Program-made: the position numbers and the translations under genes | Assembly (NCBI RefSeq): GCF_003627815.1 | Contig: NZ_CP032698.1 | Span: forward strand, 4,402,001 to 4,466,000 | Reading direction: 5' to 3' | Origin: Streptomyces hundungensis | GTDB taxonomy: Bacteria; Actinomycetota; Actinomycetes; Streptomycetales; Streptomycetaceae | DNA length: 64,000 nucleotides | Shown: in pieces, positions 52,201 through 57,976 of the stretch | Layout of the letters: each line of letters opens with the position of its first letter | Numbering within the stretch: position 1 is the first letter of the stretch | Notes under the pieces: model-generated | What the model was told of the DNA's origin: nothing | What the model saw: only the letters and a program-made list of their open reading frames with translations | Databases searched by the model: none

Positions 52201-52840
52201 CCGGACCGGCCGCCCCCGAACCACTCGCCGGAGCCGGACCGGGTGCCGCCGAACCGCTCGCCGATGCCGGACCAGCCGCCCCCGAACCGCTCGCCGGGGC
52301 CGGCCCCGCCGCACCGTTCGCCGTACCGCCCGAAGGCGTGGCGGATCGCCGCGCGGCCGGTGTCGCGGCGGCCGGTGCGGGCGCGACCGCGCGTTGTACG
52401 GGAGCCGAACCCCAGGCCGGGGCCGAAGCCGGGGTGGCTTCGTCCTCGGCCGGGGGCTCCGGGGCCGGCCGGCTCGCCACCGGCAGGCGCAGGAGTTGCA
52501 GGGGCAGGGGCGAGGGGGCGCCCGCGACCGGGGTCAGGGCGTTGTGGAGGACGCCGTGCGGGGCCGTGGGCGAGACCGCGTGGGTCAGCGGACGGACGAC
52601 GGAGAGGTCCTGGTGCGCGGCGAGGGTCGAGCCGAAGCCCGACTCCGCGGTGAGCCGGGGGGCGGCCAGGGCGCGCTGCATCGGGGCCGTGGCGGCCCAG
52701 CCCCCGTCGGCCGGGGCCGGGACGGGAGCGGGGTCGGGTGAGGGCGACGCGGGCGAAGCCCCCGTCGCCTCGCCGGCCTGCCCGGCACCCCCGGCATCCC
52801 CGGCCTCCGGCCGGTTACGCCGGCGCTTGAACAGGCCCAT
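49244..52840 (-). CDS. Large disordered CIS-operon protein with about 20 [VILM]QR motifs
   Basis: 1198-aa protein of very low complexity, dominated by Pro, Ala, Thr, Ser, Gly and Arg, so almost wholly disordered. A basic start (MGLFKRRRNRPEAGDAGG), a short more ordered N-terminal piece (APMQRALAAPRLTAESGFGS ... HQDLSVVRPLTHAVSP), then about 20 spaced copies of PAVQRAATP-like motifs (mostly VQR, a few IQR, LQR, MQR) over 1000 residues, three PVRGxxPGG motifs near 800-850, and a C-terminal amphipathic segment (DIDALARRLVAPLSRLLRAE then RDRERLGRLRDR). It lies within the structural gene order, 6 bases after a 52-aa gene and 44 before a tube gene, so it is surely co-expressed. I know no assigned function; scaffold, length-determinant or cargo-recruiting roles are all possible. 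Confidence 0.88.
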   Translation of the reverse strand: MGLFKRRRNRPEAGDAGGAGQAGEATGASPASPSPDPAPVPAPADGGWAATAPMQRALAAPRLTAESGFGSTLAAHQDLSVVRPLTHAVSPTAPHGVLHNALTPVAGAPSPLPLQLLRLPVASRPAPEPPAEDEATPASAPAWGSAPVQRAVAPAPAAATPAARRSATPSGGTANGAAGPAPASGSGAAGPASASGSAAPGPAPASGSGAAGPAPAVQRATSAPANTPSAAPGSGRATRRPAAPSTGPAHTPAAPAATPSTSGSAPGVQRSAASPASPASTPGVVPGSPAVTSTGPARDQVVPPVRPAERAGPTPGPASAPRSASTPGPASRPATPAPPAASGATPAVQRSATPPGTRPAAAPNTPGAVAGPAPAVQRAATPPRTPADRPGATPAPARGSSTSPAAPGVEPSADGTNEPRPASPPAAPGPGPAVQRAASPSADARNNPASPPAVRHAATPNPSSTPGPAPAVQRAQPRATTPPVRADVPGAGTGRPGGSEASERGGPGGSRAAHSTPAVQRAAAPESAPTENPGRSSVTPAASGPTPAVQRTTPPTPAAPDALPVRGEGATRPAPATETSPTTPAPSAPRRADRPVPASPIGPPIQRSTAVPPGATAHPARRPAATPPGSGSGPASRAADAPASIQRAATPVSPAADASGPARTAPGAASGSAPFGAAPLGAAPGGSSPSGSFPSGAAPSGAVPSSSTPRATSPVGPSSIPPGSPGQGAPGVARGLGSPSSGPAGPRSAEGAQGASGATAPVQRAVTAPTSRPDTAPLSSSPQRAAQNPPHSSPAGDAMPVRGDAPGGSTPVSPLPVRGLTPGGSASVPSTPVRGLNPGGPASVPTPMPVARAVAGSGSTPLLPTPVQRFAAPGRSLTSAPRPTRPSHHLDPVGVVRRPSEPVESPPATPAPVLTPAPAPAPTPAAPAAPAAPPVQRKPVVRRVSRVQSTGPDVARRRPLIGAPITPAPAPAQAPAPERSPFAAPTPEPPVVQRAAAPAPPAEPVAPAEPATPLRKVRVPGPTPLQRAPLAGPPLASARPLTTRHQSVPSTPGPVVPPAPAPLRRAPASADSRPVVPLSGPAPRPGTARPTVQRAAEPTPAPVVPVRRNSPPPAPPAPAPSPPPPIPAPAAAPVQRRSDPPPVQRTASATQAAAPVPDADQPSPDIDALARRLVAPLSRLLRAELRGDRERLGRLRDR

Positions 52841-52846
52841 CCCCCG

Positions 52847-53005
52847 TCACCGCTCCCCTTCGCCTTGTTCCACCAGTGCCGCCACCCGCCGTACGTACGC
52901 CCGCCGGTCCGCATGCTCCAGGTCGAGGATGGAGTCCATGTCCCAGTGGAAGTGGTAGGCCAGGTACGCGGTCTCCTCCTCGATCCGGTCGGCCGCGTAC
53001 GTCAC
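52847..53005 (-). CDS. 52-aa CIS-operon protein (DUF6760-like)
   Basis: Short helical protein, MTYAADRIEEETAYLAYHFH then WDMDSILDLEHADRRAYVRR, ending VAALVEQGEGER. It starts with GTG overlapping the stop of the tail-assembly gene (GTGA) and ends 6 bases before the disordered-protein gene. The size, position and the LAYHFHWDxDxIxxLxHxxRRxYV pattern match the small DUF6760 proteins of CIS and phage-tail loci. Probably a second translation product of the tail-assembly module, like phage assembly chaperones (inference). Confidence 0.85.
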   Translation of the reverse strand: MTYAADRIEEETAYLAYHFHWDMDSILDLEHADRRAYVRRVAALVEQGEGER

Positions 53006-53454
53006 GATTCCCCCAGGCGGCTCCCGGCCAGCTCGACCTCGAAGGACTGCTCGCAGTGCGGGCAGGCCACGGCCGCGCGGGTGTGCCCCTCGGCGTTGAT
53101 CTGCCGGTAGAAGTCCTGGAGGAAGGCGAGGTCGGAGGCGAACATGTTCTCCACCGTGCCGTCGTGGACGTCACCGAGCGTGCCGAGCCGGGTGATGACC
53201 CGGCCCAGCAGGACCACCGACAGGTACGCCGGGTTCTCGCGGACCCGTACGTCCCGCAGCGGCAGCAGCTCGTCGCGGGCGGTGGCCAGGCGCATCGCGC
53301 CACGCCGGTGCACGGTGCCCGACTCGTCGACGTAACCGCGCGGCAGCTCGAACTCGAACTCGGTGCGCAGGGTTTCCCGCGCACCGCCCGAGGCGGACGG
53401 AGTCTCGGCCCCGGCGACCGCGCCGCCGGGAACTCCAGGACCTTCGCGGCGCAT
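53002..53454 (-). CDS. CIS tail assembly protein with C-terminal zinc-knuckle-like motif
   Basis: 150-aa protein. After a Gly/Ala-rich start, the core ARETLRTEFEFELPRGYVDE, GTVHRRGAMRLATARDELLP, NPAYLSVVLLGRVITRLG and FASDLAFLQDFYRQIN resembles phage tail assembly chaperone-type proteins (Mu gp41/E-like). It ends VACPHCEQSFEVELAGSRLG, with a CxxC pair. TAATG overlap with the tube gene upstream and GTGA overlap with the 52-aa gene downstream: three genes translated as a linked set, as in phages where these proteins guide tape-measure and tube assembly. Confidence 0.82.
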   Translation of the reverse strand: MRREGPGVPGGAVAGAETPSASGGARETLRTEFEFELPRGYVDESGTVHRRGAMRLATARDELLPLRDVRVRENPAYLSVVLLGRVITRLGTLGDVHDGTVENMFASDLAFLQDFYRQINAEGHTRAAVACPHCEQSFEVELAGSRLGES

Positions 53455-53897
53455 TACTCGATGACCAGCTCTTCGAAGGTGATGGAGACCTGCTCGGTCA
53501 TGGCGGCGGCGTCGCCGGCCTTGACCGCGCTGATCTCGACCTTGTTGCACCAGGCGTTGCGCAGGTGGTAGCGCTTCACCGGGTTGTCCTGGTAGTCCAT
53601 CATGATGATCGAGGCGTTCTTGCGCGCCGACCCCATGTTCCCGTCGATGGACTCCTTGATCCACTCGGAGAACGTGGCGGACTGCGTGGCGCCGCGCGTC
53701 ACCGTGCACTCGCCGGCCTTCTTGACGCCGGGCAGCTTCTTGATGACCGGCTTTCCGTCGGCCGAGACCTGCTGGTACTCGATGACGTCCTGCTCCATCG
53801 AGAGGCTGCTGACCTCCTGCAAGTACTCGACCATGATGCCGTCGATCTGGAGGCCGAAGTTGTGTGTGGTGAGAGCGTCACCGGGCTGAAGCGACAT
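53454..53897 (-). CDS. CIS inner tube protein, gp19 family (next to sheath)
   Basis: 147-aa tail tube protein: MSLQPGDALTTHNFGLQIDG, VEYLQEVSSLSMEQDVIEYQ, ECTVTRGATQSATFSEWIKE and KVEISAVKAGDAAAMTEQVS. Placed directly after the sheath gene and before the assembly protein, so it should be the main shaft subunit. It stacks as hexamers inside the sheath. AGGAG lies 10 bases before the ATG. Confidence 0.94.
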   Translation of the reverse strand: MSLQPGDALTTHNFGLQIDGIMVEYLQEVSSLSMEQDVIEYQQVSADGKPVIKKLPGVKKAGECTVTRGATQSATFSEWIKESIDGNMGSARKNASIIMMDYQDNPVKRYHLRNAWCNKVEISAVKAGDAAAMTEQVSITFEELVIE

Positions 53898-53952
53898 GCT
53901 GGGTTACTCCTGTTCGTGCGAAGTCGGCTATGGGTGGGGCGAGTTGGGGGGC

Positions 53953-55536
53953 CTACTCCTCCAGCTCGCCGCCGCCGCCCGAGAACTGGGCGAGCCGGAA
54001 CACGACGAACTCGGCGGGCTTGACGGGCGCGATGCCGATCTCGCAGACCACGCGGCCGAGGTCGACCGACTCCGGCGGGTTGGTCTCCGCGTCGCACTTC
54101 ACGTAGAAGGCGTCCTCGGCGCGCTGGCCGAACAGGGCGCCGTTGCGCCACTCGTTGACCAGGAAGGCGGAGATGTTGCGGCGGATGCGGGCCCACAGCG
54201 CCTGGTCGTTCGGCTCGAAGACGACCCACTGGGTGCCGATCAGGATCGACTCTTCGAGGTAGTTGAAGTAGCGGCGCACGTTCAGGTAGCGCCACGCCGG
54301 GTCGGAGGCGAGGGTGCGGGCGCCCCAGACGCGGATGCCCCGGCCCGGGAAGGCGCGGATGCAGTTGACGCCGACCGGGTTCAGGAGGTCCTGCTCGCCA
54401 CGGGTGATCTGGAGTTCCAGGTCGACGGCGCCGCGCACGATCTCGTTGGCGGGAGCCTTGTGGACGCCGCGCTCGGAGTCGTTGCGGGCCCAGATGCCGG
54501 CCATGTGGCCGGACGGCGGGACGACCTTGGTCTGGCCGCTGGACGGGTCGAAGATCTTGATCCAGGGGTAGTACAGGGCGGCGTAGCGGGAGTCGTAACC
54601 CGCCACCTCCATGCGCCATTTGCGGATGTCGCGGGCGTTGAGCCCGGGCGGCGGGTCGAGGACGGCCATGCGGTCGCCCATCAGCTCGCAGTGCGAGACC
54701 AGGCCGAGCTGGACGGCCTTGACCTGCTCCAGGTCGATCAGGCCCTGCTGGTAGGCGGCCATCAGGTCCGGCGCCGCGACCATGTTGATCTCGTCGAAGG
54801 CTTCCAGGCCGCCGAAGCCGGTGCGGTCGGCGGAGTCGCCGATGAACTGGCCGGACTCGATCCGGGCGACCGTGGTGCCGGGCGCGGTCGGCGCGGGCGC
54901 GGCGGCCGGCGGGGCCAGGGTGATGGCCTGCGCGTCCGGCTTGGCGAGCTGGGCGCCGGCCGTGGCCTCCTCGACGGAGATCGTCTTGGAGCGCTGCTTG
55001 ACCTGGGTGACGACGTAGTTGCGGGCCGACTTCTTCGCGCTGACGTCGAAGTTCTCCACGACGGTGTCGCCGTCCTTGACGACCAGCTTGAAGCGGTCGC
55101 CGTTGCCCTCGCCCTCGGCGTCCTGCACCTCGACGGTGAGCGCGCCGCCGGCGCCGGAGCCGGCCGCGATCGCGGACACCTTGAACGTGCCGAGCGCCAC
55201 GGCCTCACCGGCGGTGATCGCCTGCGGGGCGGCGGTCGAGGACTGCGGGGCGGCCTGGCCGGCGCCGTTGTCCGAGCCGCCGACGCGGACCACGTAGGCG
55301 GCCGTGCCGCCGTTGTTGAAGAAGCCGTAGACGGAGTGCGCCAGGTAGTACCCGTCCGTGAACTCGCCGAACTCGGCGACGTACTGGGACCAGTTGGTCA
55401 CCAGCGTCGGCTCGTTGAGCGGCCCCACGGGCGCGAGCCCGACGAAGGCGGCCACCGAGGTGCCGACCCCTTCGATGGGGCGGGATCCGCTGGCGACTTC
55501 CTCGACGTAGACGCCGGGGGACAGGTAGTTGGGCAC
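53953..55536 (-). CDS. cis2: CIS contractile sheath protein
   Basis: 527-aa tail sheath subunit. Begins MPNYLSPGVYVEEVASGSRP then GVGTSVAAFVGLAPVGPLNE, the universal N-terminal arm region used to lace sheath rings; C-terminal part YLNVRRYFNYLEESILIGTQ, FLVNEWRNGALFG and ESVDLGRVVCEIGIAPVKPA is the contraction domain. An Ala/Pro-rich surface insertion (about 120-215) is longer than in T4. AAGGAG lies 9 bases before the GTG start. Only one sheath gene is present in the window, as in S. coelicolor, where it is called cis2 and its loss abolishes particles. Confidence 0.95.
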   Translation of the reverse strand: MPNYLSPGVYVEEVASGSRPIEGVGTSVAAFVGLAPVGPLNEPTLVTNWSQYVAEFGEFTDGYYLAHSVYGFFNNGGTAAYVVRVGGSDNGAGQAAPQSSTAAPQAITAGEAVALGTFKVSAIAAGSGAGGALTVEVQDAEGEGNGDRFKLVVKDGDTVVENFDVSAKKSARNYVVTQVKQRSKTISVEEATAGAQLAKPDAQAITLAPPAAAPAPTAPGTTVARIESGQFIGDSADRTGFGGLEAFDEINMVAAPDLMAAYQQGLIDLEQVKAVQLGLVSHCELMGDRMAVLDPPPGLNARDIRKWRMEVAGYDSRYAALYYPWIKIFDPSSGQTKVVPPSGHMAGIWARNDSERGVHKAPANEIVRGAVDLELQITRGEQDLLNPVGVNCIRAFPGRGIRVWGARTLASDPAWRYLNVRRYFNYLEESILIGTQWVVFEPNDQALWARIRRNISAFLVNEWRNGALFGQRAEDAFYVKCDAETNPPESVDLGRVVCEIGIAPVKPAEFVVFRLAQFSGGGGELEE

Positions 55537-55912
55537 GGGAAGCTGCTCCTTGTTACTGGGTGTACGGAGGTGTGGGCCGGCTCCCCGAACCCGAGGGGCC
55601 CAACTGGGCGCGGGGCGGACGGCTCACTCCGAATCCGAGCCGCATGCGGTTGTCCCGCCCCCCGAAACGCTGCCACCGGCCCATTACCCCTCAAGGCTCG
55701 CGTAGCGCGGGGGCCGCGGGGAGGGAAGAAGGTGCGTGGACGAGGGCAGCACAAGCTGCCCTTCCGGTCATCGGCGCGGGTTCGCCCGGCCGGATCGGGT
55801 ACGGCGGACACCGGGCCCGTACCCGTACCCGTACCCGGCCCCGGTCCCGTACCCGAACTCGTACCCGCTCCGGACTCGTACCCGCGTCGGCCGTTTTCTC
55901 ACCGGGGTCCGG
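55537..55912. promoter_or_regulatory. Leader region upstream of the sheath gene
   Basis: 376 bases without a convincing gene. It holds a run of CGTACC hexamers (55815-55885) and strong potential secondary structure. It probably contains a promoter for the structural half of the CIS operon, although transcription from further up may also pass through. Confidence 0.45.
55815..55885. repeat. CGTACC hexamer tract upstream of the sheath gene
   Basis: Three perfect tandem units (CCCGTACCCGTACCCGTACC) followed by three interrupted ones. Simple-sequence tracts like this slip easily. Confidence 0.75.
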
Positions 55913-56071
55913 TCAGCCGTCCTCGTCGGCGCCGAGCGCCACCGGGGCCGGGGCCGGGGCGGACGAGAGGCGCCCGGTGCTGAGCCGGTTCGCCTCGCGG
56001 ACCTTCTCCAGGAGTTCCTCCCTGCGCCGCTCGGCCTCGGCCGCCTGCTGTTCCGCACTGCTGTCACCCAT
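55913..56071 (-). CDS. 52-aa charged helical protein upstream of the sheath
   Basis: MGDSSAEQQAAEAERRREEL then LEKVREANRLSTGRLSSAPA, ending VALGADEDG: a Glu/Arg/Ala-rich coiled-coil-like helix and an Ala/Pro tail. AGGGGG lies 8 bases before the ATG. Codon third positions are G/C-rich as in real genes here. It lies between the cargo gene and the sheath on the same strand. Function unknown; too short to assign to a family. Confidence 0.55.
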   Translation of the reverse strand: MGDSSAEQQAAEAERRREELLEKVREANRLSTGRLSSAPAPAPVALGADEDG

Positions 56072-56204
56072 GGCGCGCACCCCCTAGGCACGTCTGCCGG
56101 TCCCTCCGCGGCTCCCCGTTCCGTGAGGGTGGTAGCTGTCCGTACTCCCAGCAGCGTGCTCCCCCGACGGCCGACCTGACCAGGGGGACGGTGCCTCAAC
56201 TCAC

Positions 56205-57689
56205 CTACGGTGCATCCGAGTTCGGGTTCTGCTGGGGCCGGGCAACCCGGAGCGTCATCGGGTTGTTGAAGTAGCCGGAGGCCGCCTGCTGCTCGTGGAA
56301 GCTCTCGCCGGGGCCGCCGCCGTACACCCGGAAGAACCAGGAGCGGCAGGTGTGGTCCTCGAAGTCCTGCTGGAGCTGGAGCCGTGGCATGCCCCGCTTC
56401 TTCTTGACCTCGGGGTCGCTGACCAGGGCGGCGAGCACCTCGTCGAACTTCGCCTTGAAGGCCTGCTGGTCGTCGCTCTCCAGCAGCGGCTTGAGCTGGG
56501 CGAACCAGCCGCGGCTCGCGTTGGCCCGCTGGAGCAGCACCTCGTACAGCTCGGAGCGGGCCTTGGCGTCGAACTCGTTGCGGGCGTAGTTCTCCAGCGT
56601 CACCTGGCAGGTGCCGTCCAGGGAGCGCGCCACGACCGCCGCGAAGTGGTAGCCCCAGACGTCCTCGCCGCGCTCGGCGGCCGGCGACACCGAGTGGTCG
56701 AGGCCGTCCTGCGCCAGCATGCTGAAGATCGCGAACCCGTCGCCGGGGCCGGGGGAGGCGTACTTGTTGATGCCCAGGCGTTCCTCGGTGGCGTCCCGGC
56801 CGCCGTCCCGGGTGGCCTCGCCGTAGCGGCGGCCGAGGTCGGGGGCGGGTGCGTGAGCGCCGTCGGCGGCGGCGACCGCGCCGTCCACGTCGAGGGTGGA
56901 GGTGGTGTCCCGCGCGACGGCGTCGGCCAGCCGGTTGGCGCGGGTGTCACTGTCGGAGTTGGGGGTGAGCAGGAAGTTTCCGTCGCCGCCGCCGAGCACC
57001 GCCTGGGCGCGTTTGGCGTGCTCGGAGCCGATCAGGCTGCACGCCACCGAGATGCAGGTGGAGCGCAGCAGCGAGACGAACGGGCCGAGTTGGCTCTGTG
57101 CGGTCGCGTCGCGCACCACGCTCGGCTGCACCCGCAGCAGCCGGTGGCCGCCGACGCCGATGCTGCGTCCGCCGGTGACCAGCTCCACGGTGCTGTTGGC
57201 CGCGCGCAGCGCCTCGTTGGCGCTGTCCACCACGGCCTGGACCGCGTAGAACTCCTTGGGTTCGGCCACCCCGTGCACGGCCAGCGTGCCGTCGTCGGCC
57301 ACCCGCAGCGGGGCGTCGGCGGGCCCCACCTCGGCGAGCTCGTACCGCAACCGCTCCCGGATGTCGCGGGGTTCGCCGCCGCCACCCATGGCGACCTTCG
57401 GCTCGGGGCCCTGCGCGACGAAGAACGGACCGCGCTCGCCGGGCCGGTCCTCGGCGTCGTAGCTGCCGCCCTCGTGGGTGGCGATCCGCTGGAGCGGTAC
57501 GGACTCCCGCTCGCGGGGCTGTCGTTCGCCCGGCTCCCGTTCGCCGGGCGCGGCCGGGGCGAGCAGCCGGGACAGCGCGGCGTTGCCCACCGTGCGGTGG
57601 AGCTCGGCCAGCGCCGCGTTCTGCCGGACGGGGGCGGCCTGCGGGGTGTCCTGCGACCGCTCCGCCTGCCGGTGCAGCTGGATCCGCAC
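56205..57689 (-). CDS. Putative CIS cargo/effector with cysteine-peptidase-like C-terminus
   Basis: 494-aa protein at the promoter end of the CIS operon. The N-terminus has the pattern of eCIS-associated cargo leaders: MRIQLHRQAERSQDTPQAAP, LAELHRTVGNAALSRLLAPA, a charged spacer, and PLQRIA at about 65-70, a motif shared with the [VILM]QR protein of this operon. The body contains STCISVACSLIG (C212, C217), WGYHFAAVVARSLDGT (H348) and CQVTLENYARNEF (N367), then WFFRVYGGGPGESFHEQQAA and YFNNPMTLRVA. A Cys ... H ... N order on beta strands is what papain-like (NlpC/P60 or CHAP-like) enzymes show; I infer a peptidase- or amidase-like toxin, without proof of which Cys is catalytic. The last part resembles C-termini of DUF4157-class eCIS proteins (from memory). 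GTG start after GAGGGG. Confidence 0.72.
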   Translation of the reverse strand: MRIQLHRQAERSQDTPQAAPVRQNAALAELHRTVGNAALSRLLAPAAPGEREPGERQPRERESVPLQRIATHEGGSYDAEDRPGERGPFFVAQGPEPKVAMGGGGEPRDIRERLRYELAEVGPADAPLRVADDGTLAVHGVAEPKEFYAVQAVVDSANEALRAANSTVELVTGGRSIGVGGHRLLRVQPSVVRDATAQSQLGPFVSLLRSTCISVACSLIGSEHAKRAQAVLGGGDGNFLLTPNSDSDTRANRLADAVARDTTSTLDVDGAVAAADGAHAPAPDLGRRYGEATRDGGRDATEERLGINKYASPGPGDGFAIFSMLAQDGLDHSVSPAAERGEDVWGYHFAAVVARSLDGTCQVTLENYARNEFDAKARSELYEVLLQRANASRGWFAQLKPLLESDDQQAFKAKFDEVLAALVSDPEVKKKRGMPRLQLQQDFEDHTCRSWFFRVYGGGPGESFHEQQAASGYFNNPMTLRVARPQQNPNSDAP

Positions 57690-57976
57690 GCTGGTCCCCC
57701 CTCGCTCGTCGCCTCGCGATTCTTCGCGCGCATATGTCGGAACGCAGGAGGCGTTCGGCCCGTCTTGGGGCAGGGAGGGTGCCCTTTCGACCGGTTACTC
57801 GCGGGATACAGGGGCAGTTCAAGCCAACTCCTTGTGCGATACATGTGCTGATGCGGGCCTTCGGGAGGTCCTGGCGTAGCGTTTCGGTGGGCCGGACGAA
57901 CAGGATCCGGGGGGCCGGAAGGGCAAGCGTCGGGGGACGAGTCGGCCGGGGCAGGAAGAGGAAGAGGCGGCGGCGC
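57690..57976. promoter_or_regulatory. Divergent control region of the CIS locus
   Basis: 287 bases between the leftward CIS operon and the rightward SARP gene. Contains the least GC-rich patch nearby (about 57810-57850). No operator could be defined by eye; SARP-type heptamer repeats with an 11-bp period were not found. Confidence 0.5.

Noticed and set aside
50706-52958. Long plus-strand frame antisense to the [VILM]QR protein
   Set aside because: Gly/Ala/Arg mirror of the Pro/Ala-rich coding strand; the minus-strand gene fits the operon with tight spacing, a start and the repeated motif.
41856-57689. Type VI secretion system or R-type pyocin
   Set aside because: No TssB/TssC pair, TssJLM membrane complex or ClpV; no holin/lysin or tail fibre cassette. 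LysM hub, gp19 twin tubes and gene order are those of a Streptomyces CIS.
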